Below are positions 1 through 8,518 of a stretch of DNA of 64,000 nt, piece after piece; position 1 is the stretch's first letter; each line of letters begins with the position of its first letter. The stretch comes from BNXB01 sp031548005 (lineage in GTDB: Bacteria; Bacteroidota; Bacteroidia; Bacteroidales; Azobacteroidaceae). The notes beneath the pieces were generated by a model. That model was given only the letters and a program-made list of their open reading frames with translations, ran no database searches and was not told the origin of the DNA. Location: NCBI GenBank assembly GCA_031548005.1, contig JAVBRK010000001.1:40924-104923 (forward strand). The letters are read 5' to 3'. The translations under genes and the position numbers were made by a program.

Positions 1-166
1 AGGCGCTATACTTCCGCTGCCCGACCTCACTCCTGAAACTAAATTCCTGAAAGATTTCGTTAATTTCGATTACTTAAGGCCGACTGACAAACAGGATATT
101 TTCGTTAAAAAGAAACGGAAAACAGAAGACATCACCCCTGTAAGAAAAATGCGTCATTTACAGTAA
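1..166 (+). CDS. C-terminal fragment of an unknown protein
   Basis: An open frame enters from the left edge (first complete codon at base 2) and ends at TAA 164-166, giving 54 residues. The tail is basic and charged, with a run of lysines and arginines near residues 38-43, and ends in RHLQ. I do not recognise the family and the N-terminal part lies outside the window. It is real coding sequence in the sense that it stays open to the window edge and is followed by a clean promoter for the next gene. Function unknown. Confidence 0.5.
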   Translation, partial: GAILPLPDLTPETKFLKDFVNFDYLRPTDKQDIFVKKKRKTEDITPVRKMRHLQ

Positions 167-172
167 AGTTTA

Positions 173-204
173 TTTGCACATTCTGATTTTTTGACGTAAT
201 TTTG
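173..204 (+). promoter_or_regulatory. Bacteroidetes-type promoter for kbl-tdh
   Basis: TTTG at 173-176, 20 bases, then TAATTTTG at 197-204. This matches the Bacteroides primary-sigma consensus TTTG-N19/20-TAnnTTTG. It would start transcription roughly 50 bases before the kbl start codon. Confidence 0.6.
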
Positions 205-259
205 AGGTACCGTTAGAGTAAAAAATCGGACGATCATACTATATACCAACAAATTACAT

Positions 260-1456
260 ATGAAAGCCTACCATAAATTCCAGAAACATCTGGAACAAGA
301 GCTCGCCGGAATTCAATCATCCGGATTGTACAAAAACGAGCGTATCATTGTTTCCTCTCAAAATGCAAAAATCAAAGTCGACTCCGGAAAAGAAGTTTTG
401 AACTTCTGCGCCAATAATTACCTCGGGCTATCCGACAATCCGGAGCTGATCGAGGCGGCCAAAGAGGCGCTGGATACCCGTGGATACGGGATGTCGTCCG
501 TTCGTTTCATCTGTGGAACTCAAGATCTGCATAAACAATTGGAAAGAACCATTGCAGATTTTTTCGGCACGGAAGACACCATCCTTTATGCCGCTTGTTT
601 CGACGCTAACGGCGGTGTTTTCGAGCCACTGCTGACAGAAGAAGATGCCATTATCTCCGACGCTCTGAATCACGCCTCCATCATCGATGGAGTCCGGTTA
701 TGTAAAGCCGTGAGGTACCGGTATGCCAATGCAGACATGGATGATCTGGAAAAACAACTGCAATCAGCTCAAAATCAACGGTTTCGTTTAATTGTAACCG
801 ATGGGGTATTTTCAATGGATGGCAATGTGGCTCCATTGGACAAGATTCTGGAATTAGCCGTAAAATACGACGCAATGGTGATGGTCGACGAATCACATTC
901 GGCCGGAGTAGTTGGAAAAACAGGACGGGGAACGACCGAACTGTTCAACCAAAGAGGAGCAGTTGAAATTCTGACAGGCACTCTTGGTAAAGCCTTTGGA
1001 GGCGCTATCGGCGGCTTTACGACCGGAAAAAAAGAAATTATCGACCTGCTGCGCCAACGCTCGCGCCCGTATCTTTTCTCCAACTCCATCCCTCCTGCCG
1101 TAGCAGCAGCAGGAACTAAAGCATTCGAGTTGTTGAGCCAATCCAATGAGCGGCAAAACAGGCTGCATGAAAATACGATCCGGTTCAGGGAAAAAATGAT
1201 TGCTGCCGGATTCGACATCAAACCCACACAATCAGCCATCTGCGCCGTCATGCTTTATGATGCCCAGTTATCCCAGGAAATGGCATCGGAATTACTTGAA
1301 GAAGGTATTTATGTCACCGGATTTTACTACCCTGTCGTTCCGAAGGGACAAGCCCGGATCCGCGTGCAATTATCCGCTGCACATCAAGAGGAGCACATAG
1401 ACCAATGCGTTGCCGCATTTATTAAGGTCGGAAAAAAATTAAAAGTCATAGCATAA
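260..1456 (+). CDS. kbl: Glycine C-acetyltransferase (2-amino-3-ketobutyrate CoA ligase)
   Basis: This PLP enzyme of the alpha-oxoamine synthase family cleaves 2-amino-3-ketobutyrate with CoA to glycine and acetyl-CoA, the second step of threonine catabolism. The 398-residue length equals that of E. coli Kbl, and the PLP lysine falls at residue 244 in TLGKAFGG, the same number as in E. coli. The cofactor-binding Asp/His segment VDESHSAGVVG is present near residues 210-220. The start follows a well-formed promoter. The next gene, an SDR-type threonine dehydrogenase, begins 18 bases downstream and makes the substrate, so the two form a threonine-to-glycine operon. It is cytosolic. Confidence 0.95.
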   Translation: MKAYHKFQKHLEQELAGIQSSGLYKNERIIVSSQNAKIKVDSGKEVLNFCANNYLGLSDNPELIEAAKEALDTRGYGMSSVRFICGTQDLHKQLERTIADFFGTEDTILYAACFDANGGVFEPLLTEEDAIISDALNHASIIDGVRLCKAVRYRYANADMDDLEKQLQSAQNQRFRLIVTDGVFSMDGNVAPLDKILELAVKYDAMVMVDESHSAGVVGKTGRGTTELFNQRGAVEILTGTLGKAFGGAIGGFTTGKKEIIDLLRQRSRPYLFSNSIPPAVAAAGTKAFELLSQSNERQNRLHENTIRFREKMIAAGFDIKPTQSAICAVMLYDAQLSQEMASELLEEGIYVTGFYYPVVPKGQARIRVQLSAAHQEEHIDQCVAAFIKVGKKLKVIA

Positions 1457-1474
1457 AAAAATCCAGAAACATCG

Positions 1475-2437
1475 ATGAAAAAAATTCTAATTGTCGGAAG
1501 TACAGGACAAATAGGCTCGGAATTAAGCGTAAAATTACGCTCTATTTATGGAGATAATAATGTTATTTGCGGGTACTATGCCCCTCCTTTTCCGGAAGGA
1601 TTTTTTGAAGCCGGACCATCCGAAAAAATCAATGCCCTGAATATCGATGAAATCGCTCAGGTAGTAAAAAAATACAATATCGATACCATATACAATCTGG
1701 CAGCCATCCTGTCGGCCACTGCCGAAAAAAATCCCAAATTAGGATGGGATGTCGGCGTAGGAAGCCTGATGAATTGCCTGGATGTCGCCCGGGAGTACAA
1801 ATGCGCCGTATTCACACCCAGTTCCATCGGAGCTTTTGGACCGTCGACTCCCCAGGATCAGACTCCCCAGGATACCATCCAGCGTCCGAACACGGTCTAT
1901 GGGATCACCAAAGTAATCGGAGAATTAGTAAGCGACTATTATGCAGAGCACTATGGAGTCGACACCCGTTCGGTACGCTACCCGGGAATTATCTCAAACA
2001 TGACTCTGCCCGGAGGCGGAACCACCGATTACGCCGTCGAAATTTTTTATAAAGCTGTTAAAGGCGAGAAATTCATCTGTCCGGTAAAAGCGGGTACTTT
2101 TATGGATATGATGTATATGCCGGATGCTTTGGATGCGGCAATCAACATCATGGAAGCCGATCCTTCCAAACTGAAGCACCGGAACTCTTTCAATGTAACA
2201 GCCATGAGTTTCGATCCGGAAATCCTGGCTTCTTCGATCCGGAAGTATATTCCGGATCTCGAAATGGAGTACGAAATCGATTCGTTGAAACAATCGATCG
2301 CCGATTCCTGGCCCAACTCCTTAGACGATTCCTGCGCCCGGGAAGAATGGGGATGGCAGCCTCAATTCAATCTGGATAAAATGACCCAGGATATGCTCCA
2401 TGCTTTAAAAATAAAAAAAGAGAAAGGAATTATCTGA
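1475..2437 (+). CDS. tdh: L-threonine 3-dehydrogenase, short-chain (epimerase-like) type
   Basis: An extended SDR/UDP-galactose-epimerase-like fold. The NAD-binding GSTGQIG sits at residues 8-14, and the catalytic YxxxK is Tyr-142/Lys-146 with Ser-116/117 upstream. It resembles the NAD-dependent epimerase-type threonine dehydrogenases rather than the zinc MDR enzyme of E. coli. The reaction is L-threonine + NAD+ to 2-amino-3-ketobutyrate, which the adjacent Kbl then cleaves. The length (320 aa) is normal for the class. The kbl neighbour is the strongest support for threonine rather than nucleotide-sugar substrate. mutL follows after 3 bases and may be co-transcribed. Confidence 0.85.
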   Translation: MKKILIVGSTGQIGSELSVKLRSIYGDNNVICGYYAPPFPEGFFEAGPSEKINALNIDEIAQVVKKYNIDTIYNLAAILSATAEKNPKLGWDVGVGSLMNCLDVAREYKCAVFTPSSIGAFGPSTPQDQTPQDTIQRPNTVYGITKVIGELVSDYYAEHYGVDTRSVRYPGIISNMTLPGGGTTDYAVEIFYKAVKGEKFICPVKAGTFMDMMYMPDALDAAINIMEADPSKLKHRNSFNVTAMSFDPEILASSIRKYIPDLEMEYEIDSLKQSIADSWPNSLDDSCAREEWGWQPQFNLDKMTQDMLHALKIKKEKGII

Positions 2438-2440
2438 TCG

Positions 2441-4270
2441 ATGAGTGATATAATCCGTTTTCTACCCGATTCCATTGCAAACCAGATCGCAGCAGGAGAA
2501 GTAATCCAACGTCCTGCCTCGGTAGTCAAGGAATTGGTTGAAAATGCCGTCGATGCAGAAGCAGATACCATCCGGATCAATATTAAAGATGCGGGACGAA
2601 CTTTAATCCAGGTCATCGACAACGGAAAAGGGATGTCGGAAACAGATGCCCGTATGGCTTTTGAACGGCATGCCACATCGAAAATCAGGAATGCAGAAGA
2701 TCTTTTTTCCCTGAATACCATGGGCTTCCGGGGGGAGGCGCTGGCGTCTATCGTTGCAGTAGCCCAGGTTGAACTCAAAACGAGACAGGAGCCCGATGAA
2801 ACAGGGACTCTATTGCAAATCTCAGCATCACAAATTGAAAAACAAGAAACGATCGCTACAAATCCGGGGTGTATTTTTTCTGTAAAGAACCTGTTTTTCA
2901 ACATCCCGGCCAGAAGAAAATTCCTGAAATCGAATGAAACGGAATTCCGGAATATCCTGACTGAATTTGAACGGATCGTATTGGTCAATCCGCCCATAGC
3001 CTTCAGCCTTACGCACAACGACACCGAGGTCTACAACCTGCCGGCATCCATTTTACGACAACGGATCGTGAATGTATTCGGCAAAAATCTCAACCAGCAC
3101 TTATTACCGGTCAGCGTAAATACTTCGCTGGTTAACATTTCAGGCTTTATCGGCTCGCCCGAATCCAGCCGGAAACGGAATGCCGAGCAATTTTTCTTTG
3201 TAAACGGACGGTACATGCGTCATCCCTATTTCCACAAAGCAGTCATGGTCGCTTTCGAACCGTTTATCCCGGCCGGAGAATCGCCGAATTATTTCATTTA
3301 CATGCAGGTCGACCCGGCAAGCATCGATGTCAATATCCACCCGGCAAAAACGGAAATCAAATTTGAAAACGAGCAAGCCATCTGGCAAATCATCGTGGCT
3401 GCGGTAAAAGAGGCGATCGGAAAATCCAATGCAGGCCCCAGCCTGACCTTCGATACCGAAGGCGCTATTGAAATCCCGGTATACCGCCAGACCTCCCCTC
3501 AAACCGATGTCCCGAAAGTATCAGTCAACAAAGATTATAATCCATTCACTATCCACCAGCCCCAAGGGTACAACCGGGAGAGTACCGACTGGGAATTATT
3601 CTTTGAGAAAAAAAGAAAAGGTTCCACGCAGGATATTCCGGTAGAAGAGCAAAAGGCTGTTTACCCGGAAATGAACAATGCCGGAGAAAGCCGGCAACTA
3701 TTCGAAACAAATACAAACTTATTTCAATACAAAAACAAGTACCTGATCGCTCCCTTAAAATCAGGCCTGGTACTGATCGATCAGCGAAGAGCGCATATCC
3801 GGGTGCTTTTCGACGAATTTATACAGAAAATACAGGCACATCAAGGTGTTTCACAAGGAGTGCTATTTCCTGAGATTATTTCTTTCACACCCAAAGAGGC
3901 TGTGGTACTGCCTTTCCTGCTCGATGATTTCGCCATCATGGGGTTTGAACTGAATAACCTGGGGAATAACAGCTACTCCGTCAACGGTATTCCACCGGGA
4001 CTGGAAAACACCGACGCAACAGAAGTATTGAAAGACATGGTGCAAAAAGCGTTGGAAACCGGATGTGAAGTTAAGGAAGAAATGACGGAGGCCATTGTTC
4101 TCACCTTTGCCCAAAAAGCAGCAATTTCGCATGGGAAGCAGCTTTTGACTCAGGAAGCCGAGTTATTACTTGCCGGATTATTTGCATCATCATCTCCTAA
4201 TTACACTCCCGATGGTAAGTTGATTATATCGCTACTCTCGGATGAAGATATTGATAAACGATTTAAATAA
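2441..4270 (+). CDS. mutL: DNA mismatch repair protein MutL
   Basis: MutL links MutS mismatch recognition to strand incision. The N-terminal GHKL ATPase is intact: catalytic Glu-31 and Mg-binding Asn-35 in ELVENAVDAEA, DNGKGM near 60-65, and GFRGEALASI near 95-104. The C-terminal dimerisation domain begins about residue 420. The endonuclease motif of MutH-less bacteria, DQHA(x)2E(x)4E, reads DQRRAHIRVLFD at 447-458, so the metal-binding His and Glu are missing. The distal CPHGRP-type zinc motif is replaced by YTPDGK near 588-593. By sequence this looks like a MutL without canonical nicking activity. Length (609 aa) is typical. Confidence 0.95.
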   Translation: MSDIIRFLPDSIANQIAAGEVIQRPASVVKELVENAVDAEADTIRINIKDAGRTLIQVIDNGKGMSETDARMAFERHATSKIRNAEDLFSLNTMGFRGEALASIVAVAQVELKTRQEPDETGTLLQISASQIEKQETIATNPGCIFSVKNLFFNIPARRKFLKSNETEFRNILTEFERIVLVNPPIAFSLTHNDTEVYNLPASILRQRIVNVFGKNLNQHLLPVSVNTSLVNISGFIGSPESSRKRNAEQFFFVNGRYMRHPYFHKAVMVAFEPFIPAGESPNYFIYMQVDPASIDVNIHPAKTEIKFENEQAIWQIIVAAVKEAIGKSNAGPSLTFDTEGAIEIPVYRQTSPQTDVPKVSVNKDYNPFTIHQPQGYNRESTDWELFFEKKRKGSTQDIPVEEQKAVYPEMNNAGESRQLFETNTNLFQYKNKYLIAPLKSGLVLIDQRRAHIRVLFDEFIQKIQAHQGVSQGVLFPEIISFTPKEAVVLPFLLDDFAIMGFELNNLGNNSYSVNGIPPGLENTDATEVLKDMVQKALETGCEVKEEMTEAIVLTFAQKAAISHGKQLLTQEAELLLAGLFASSSPNYTPDGKLIISLLSDEDIDKRFK

Positions 4271-4282
4271 CAAAATTAAAAA

Positions 4283-5062
4283 ATGAATTACGGGATAAAC
4301 CTGAATAGTATCATTCCTTTAAGAGCAGAACCAGACGATCGCAGTGAAATGGTCAGCCAACTACTTATCGGAGAAAGTTTTACTTACACAGACAAAAAAA
4401 GCAGTTTTTATAAGATATCCAATTCAATGGATAACTACACCGGATGGATCGATGAAAAAAGTATCACTTCCATTACTCCGGACGAATATAATGAACTGAA
4501 CAAACAATCGTCGTTTATAACAACCATCCCCCTCGCGGAAGCATTCGATCTGACCAGCAAATGCATCATACGCATCCCCGGAGGAAGCAGACTTCCCAAT
4601 TGCGACAGTATCGGACGATTCGGGTTACACGAATATAAATTTCAGATCCACCGTGATTTTATCCTCCCGGAATCTGAGGTACGGCGGGACGGACTACTCC
4701 TGACAGCATCCGCATTTATCAATGCGCCTTACCTGTGGGGAGGGAAAACAGTCATGGGTATCGATTGTTCCGGATTTACCCAAATCGTATTCAGAATGCA
4801 CGGGATCAAACTTCCCCGGGACTCAAAAGACCAGGCGCAATTAGGAGAATCGGTCGGCCTGTCCAATGCCCAACCCGGGGACCTCGTATTTTTTCAAAAT
4901 AACGAAGGGAAAGTGGTTCACGTCGGAATTCTTCTGGAGAAGCAACGCATCATCCATGCCTCCGGCAGGGTAAAAATCGAACGCATCGACGAACAGGGTA
5001 TCTATTCCGATGAATACGGACGATACACCCATACTTTCCACTCGATCAGGAGAATTCAATAA
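4283..5062 (+). CDS. NlpC/P60 (C40) peptidase with N-terminal SH3b-like region
   Basis: The C-terminal half is an NlpC/P60 cysteine peptidase: nucleophile Cys-162 in GIDCSGF, His-213 in VVHVGILL and a third polar ligand His-225 in IIHASG. Residues 1-130 look like bacterial SH3 modules. No signal peptide is visible, which fits a cytosolic enzyme for recycled muropeptides similar to YkfC (gamma-D-glutamyl-L-amino acid endopeptidase). The YkfC assignment is by family resemblance only. It lies 12 bases after mutL and its stop codon abuts the stop of the convergent M48 gene with no spacer. Confidence 0.85.
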   Translation: MNYGINLNSIIPLRAEPDDRSEMVSQLLIGESFTYTDKKSSFYKISNSMDNYTGWIDEKSITSITPDEYNELNKQSSFITTIPLAEAFDLTSKCIIRIPGGSRLPNCDSIGRFGLHEYKFQIHRDFILPESEVRRDGLLLTASAFINAPYLWGGKTVMGIDCSGFTQIVFRMHGIKLPRDSKDQAQLGESVGLSNAQPGDLVFFQNNEGKVVHVGILLEKQRIIHASGRVKIERIDEQGIYSDEYGRYTHTFHSIRRIQ

Positions 5063-5920
5063 TCAGAACTTCCAGTTGCTATTGGTATTTGAATTGGTTG
5101 CTGGCTGTTGGCCTCTAACCTGAGAACGATCGTTGTAATATCTCATCGCATCAGGCAGATACTTCTGGATCTCAGTGATCCGGTTTTCATCCGAAGGGTG
5201 CGTACTCATAAATTCGGGAGTTCCGCTGCTTCCCTGAGTAGACATCCGTTGCCAGAAAGGAATTGCTTCATTGGGGTTATATCCTGCTATCGCCATAAAA
5301 ACCAGCCCCAGGTGGTCGGCTTCCAATTCCTGTTTCCGGTTGAAAGGCAACATCACTCCATACTGAGCGCCCAAACCATAGACAGTACTGGCAATCGTTT
5401 GAACAGCGGCAGATGATTTACCCAATAATCCGCCAACCGCAGCAGAACCATACTCGGCAACCATTTGTTGTGACATCCGTTCGTTCGCGTGCTTAGCAAC
5501 AGCATGCGCCACTTCGTGTCCTAACACCACTGCTAATCCGGCTTCCGACTTTGTATAAGGCAATATTCCTTCATACACCACAATTTTTCCACCCGGCATA
5601 CAAAAGGCATTGACCTGATTATCTTTCACCAATTTGAAATCCCAGGAATAACCGCTCAACAACGACTCCATGCCATTGGCCTGAAAATAGGCCGCTACTG
5701 CATTGGCGATATTCTGACCCACCTTAACCACCATGGCGGTATTGGCTTTATCTGAAGAAATCGGGGCCGATTTGATATAGTCATCGTACTGCTGTAAACT
5801 CAAACTCAAGACTTCCTGGTCGGAAACCAGTGATAATTGCTGACGGCCGGTAACGGGCACGCTGGAACATCCATGCAACAATGCTGCAACAAGTATTAAA
5901 AAGATAAAGTTTCTCATCAT
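5063..5920 (-). CDS. M48-family zinc metallopeptidase, lipoprotein
   Basis: The signal peptide ends in the lipobox LLHGC with Cys-18, so this is an inner- or outer-membrane-anchored periplasmic protein. The M48 catalytic motif HEVAH is at 135-139 and the third zinc ligand lies in ELEAD at 198-202. The architecture (about 285 aa, no TPR tail) resembles LoiP/BepA-type proteases that clear misfolded outer-membrane proteins. That role is inferred from the family. The C-terminus is Asn/Ser-rich. It is a monocistronic minus-strand gene converging tail to tail on the NlpC/P60 gene. Confidence 0.9.
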   Translation of the reverse strand: MMRNFIFLILVAALLHGCSSVPVTGRQQLSLVSDQEVLSLSLQQYDDYIKSAPISSDKANTAMVVKVGQNIANAVAAYFQANGMESLLSGYSWDFKLVKDNQVNAFCMPGGKIVVYEGILPYTKSEAGLAVVLGHEVAHAVAKHANERMSQQMVAEYGSAAVGGLLGKSSAAVQTIASTVYGLGAQYGVMLPFNRKQELEADHLGLVFMAIAGYNPNEAIPFWQRMSTQGSSGTPEFMSTHPSDENRITEIQKYLPDAMRYYNDRSQVRGQQPATNSNTNSNWKF

Positions 5921-6110
5921 ATTATTATTTTTATTTCCGGAAGCTGAATGCCCTCATTCCCTTTACAGATAAAAGGTTTCCTCCTCTCCTTGGTTCTATT
6001 TGTTTTTAATATAAAACAACAAAATCCTTGCCAAAGTTTCTCATTTTTCATCACGATAATCCGGGTTGGTCAAAAAAAATTATATGGCCGGATACAAGTT
6101 ATTAAAATAT

Positions 6111-6145
6111 TGCATAATTTTGCAGTTCAAATGCATAAAAATGCA
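6111..6145 (+). promoter_or_regulatory. Tandem ARG-box-like operator upstream of argR
   Basis: Two near-identical palindromes, TGCATAATTTTGCA at 6111-6124 and TGCATAAAAATGCA at 6132-6145. Their centres are 21 bp apart, the spacing of paired ARG boxes bound by an ArgR hexamer in other bacteria. The first overlaps a promoter-like -7 element TAATTTTG (6115-6122). The second ends three bases before the argR start codon at 6148. Binding here would repress the whole arg operon, including argR itself. Confidence 0.6.
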
Positions 6146-6147
6146 AA

Positions 6148-6624
6148 ATGAAGACAAAAAAAGAACGGTTAAAGGCTATCCGCAGGATTATCAGAACCCG
6201 GCCGGTAGGGAATCAGGAAGAACTGAAGGTATTGCTTGAGAATGAAGGATTTTCTTTTAATCAGGCAACCCTCTCGAGGGATATCAAAGAATTGAAAATC
6301 GTAAAATACCCCGACGATAACGGAAGTTATGCTTATACTTTCTCCGGTGGAAATAATTATACAAATGAGCCGAATACGAAAGAAGAAAACGACCGAACCT
6401 CCCCTGTTACCGCCTCCATCGAATTCTCAGGCAATCTGGCAGTGCTGAAAACCCGTCCGGGATACGCCATGGGGATCGCTTCGGATATCGACAGTCTTAC
6501 ATCAGGAGAAATCCTGGGCACCATCGCAGGAGACGATACGATCCTGCTGATTCCCCGGGAAGGCGTTACCAGAAAGGAAGTTGTGGAAACCCTGCAAGCG
6601 ATTATTCCCCGTCTCAAAAGCTAA
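6148..6624 (+). CDS. argR: Arginine repressor ArgR
   Basis: 158 residues with the ArgR layout. An N-terminal winged helix (residues about 1-70) carries NQATLSRDIKELKI near 38-51, the typical recognition-helix segment. A C-terminal oligomerisation and arginine-binding domain has the conserved GTIAGDDTILLI near 129-140, whose Asp pair contacts arginine. An acidic linker separates the domains. It heads the arginine operon and sits directly behind the tandem ARG-box-like palindromes, which implies autorepression. Confidence 0.93.
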   Translation: MKTKKERLKAIRRIIRTRPVGNQEELKVLLENEGFSFNQATLSRDIKELKIVKYPDDNGSYAYTFSGGNNYTNEPNTKEENDRTSPVTASIEFSGNLAVLKTRPGYAMGIASDIDSLTSGEILGTIAGDDTILLIPREGVTRKEVVETLQAIIPRLKS

Positions 6625-6671
6625 AACAATCCCAGAATCACAAAAATAAACCCAAAGAATTAAAGTTTCAG

Positions 6672-7259
6672 ATGGAAAACAATCGGATGGAAAAAGAAAA
6701 AAATGAAAAAATTCAGATATTTATAGCGGACGAAAGTCATATAGGATATGTACAAACGATTCTGGACACGATCGAAGCAGCTGCCAAGGTCCGCGGAACC
6801 GGCATCGCCAAACGCTCTCCTGAATACATCGAACAGAAAATACGGGAAGGGAAAGCCATTGTGGCTCTACATGGGAAGGAGTTTGCTGGGTTCTGCTATA
6901 TCGAGAGCTGGGGAAACAAACAATATGTCGCCAATTCAGGGTTAATCGTAGTAGAAAAATTCCGGGGTCACGGATTGGCCATGCGGATCAAGGAAAAATC
7001 GTTCGAACTATCGCGAAAGATGTTCCCCGACGCCAAGCTCTTCGGTCTGACTTCCGGAGCTGCCGTCATGAAAATTAATACAGAACTGGGGTATGTTCCG
7101 GTTACCTTTGCCGAGCTTACCGATGATGAAGCGTTCTGGCGCGGCTGCCAGGGTTGTGTTAACTATGATATTCTCCAACGAACCGAACGGAAATATTGTA
7201 TTTGTACTGCCATGCTTTACGACCCGAACAAGAAGAGAAAAAATAGTCCGGAATCATAA
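6672..7259 (+). CDS. GNAT acyltransferase of the arginine operon (candidate first-step enzyme)
   Basis: A single GNAT domain with the acyl-CoA pyrophosphate-binding loop KFRGHGLAMRIK near residues 97-108. It lies between argR and argG, the place an N-acylglutamate synthase would be expected, and no argJ or classical argA is present in the window. Bacteroides species are known to use N-succinylated arginine intermediates, so this may be the N-succinylglutamate synthase. That is inference from context. A second in-frame ATG five codons in could also serve as start. Cys residues in WRGCQGC near 158-164 are unusual for the fold. Confidence 0.7.
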   Translation: MENNRMEKEKNEKIQIFIADESHIGYVQTILDTIEAAAKVRGTGIAKRSPEYIEQKIREGKAIVALHGKEFAGFCYIESWGNKQYVANSGLIVVEKFRGHGLAMRIKEKSFELSRKMFPDAKLFGLTSGAAVMKINTELGYVPVTFAELTDDEAFWRGCQGCVNYDILQRTERKYCICTAMLYDPNKKRKNSPES

Positions 7260-7312
7260 TCTGGTATTTCTCTGCCGATACCATCAAAAACCAATCAAAA
7301 AATATCAATACA

Positions 7313-8518
7313 ATGAAAAAAGAAAAAGTAGTTTTAGCATTCAGCGGCGGATTGGATACATCCTTTTGCGCCATGTACCTGTCGCAGGAAAAAGGATATG
7401 AAGTGTATACCGCACTGGCCAACACCGGCGGATTTGGTAAAGAAGATTTGAAGCGCATCGAGGAACGGGCTTATAAATTAGGAGCCAAAAAACACGTGAG
7501 TTTAGACATTACCCAGGAATATTATGAGAAAAGCATCAAGTACATGGTATTCGGGAATGTATTACGGAATGGCACCTACCCTATTTCGGTCAGTTCGGAA
7601 CGGATTTTCCAGGCCATCGCCATCATCAACTACGCCAAGGAAATCGGAGCGGATTATGTCGCTCACGGAAGTACCGGAGCCGGAAATGACCAGGTACGGT
7701 TCGACCTCACATTCGATGTACTTGCTCCTGAAATCAAAATACTCACTCCGACCCGCGACATGATTCTCACCCGGGAATATGAAATAAACTACCTTAAAGA
7801 ACACGGATATGAAGCGGATTTCACCAAAATGGAATATTCCATTAACAAAGGGCTTTGGGGAACCAGTATCGGAGGAAAGGAAACGCTTAAATCAGAGCAA
7901 ACACTACCGGAGAAAGCCTATCCCTCTCAGGTAATCAAACAAGAGGAAGAAACCCTGACTTTAGGATTCGAAAAAGGGGAAATCATTTCGGTCAACGGGA
8001 AAAAATACAAGGATAAAGTGGAAGCCATCCAGGCTGTAGAAGCCATCGGATCACCCTATGGAATCGGGCGCGACATGCATATCGGCGACACGATTATCGG
8101 CATCAAAGGCCGGGTCGGATTTGAAGCGGCAGGTCCCATGCTGATCATCCAGGCCCACAAAATGCTGGAAAAACATACACTGAGTAAATGGCAACAATAC
8201 TGGAAAGACCAGATCGGCACCTGGTACGGCATGTTCCTGCACGAAGCGCAATACCTCGAACCCGTAATGAGAGACATGGAAGTATTCCTCGAAAATACGC
8301 AACGTAATGTAACCGGCTCTGTATCCATCAAACTTCGTCCTTATAATTTCACACTGGTCGGGGTGGAAAGCAGCTACGACCTGATGAAAGCAGATTTCGG
8401 AGAATATGGCGAGGTTAATAAGGCCTGGACTGCTGAAGATGCCAAGGGATTTACCAAGATCACGGCCATACCAACTAAGATTTTCTTTAATATCCAGGAA
8501 AAAAACAAAAAGAAATGA
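7313..8518 (+). CDS. argG: Argininosuccinate synthase
   Basis: Ligates citrulline and aspartate with ATP, giving argininosuccinate, AMP and PPi. The N-type ATP pyrophosphatase P-loop SGGLDT is at residues 11-16, and AHGSTGAGNDQVRFD near 121-135 is the conserved citrulline/aspartate-binding stretch. Length (401 aa) is normal. It is the third gene of the arginine operon and overlaps argC by 4 bases (ATGA), so the two are translationally coupled. Cytosolic tetramer in known relatives. Confidence 0.97.
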   Translation: MKKEKVVLAFSGGLDTSFCAMYLSQEKGYEVYTALANTGGFGKEDLKRIEERAYKLGAKKHVSLDITQEYYEKSIKYMVFGNVLRNGTYPISVSSERIFQAIAIINYAKEIGADYVAHGSTGAGNDQVRFDLTFDVLAPEIKILTPTRDMILTREYEINYLKEHGYEADFTKMEYSINKGLWGTSIGGKETLKSEQTLPEKAYPSQVIKQEEETLTLGFEKGEIISVNGKKYKDKVEAIQAVEAIGSPYGIGRDMHIGDTIIGIKGRVGFEAAGPMLIIQAHKMLEKHTLSKWQQYWKDQIGTWYGMFLHEAQYLEPVMRDMEVFLENTQRNVTGSVSIKLRPYNFTLVGVESSYDLMKADFGEYGEVNKAWTAEDAKGFTKITAIPTKIFFNIQEKNKKK

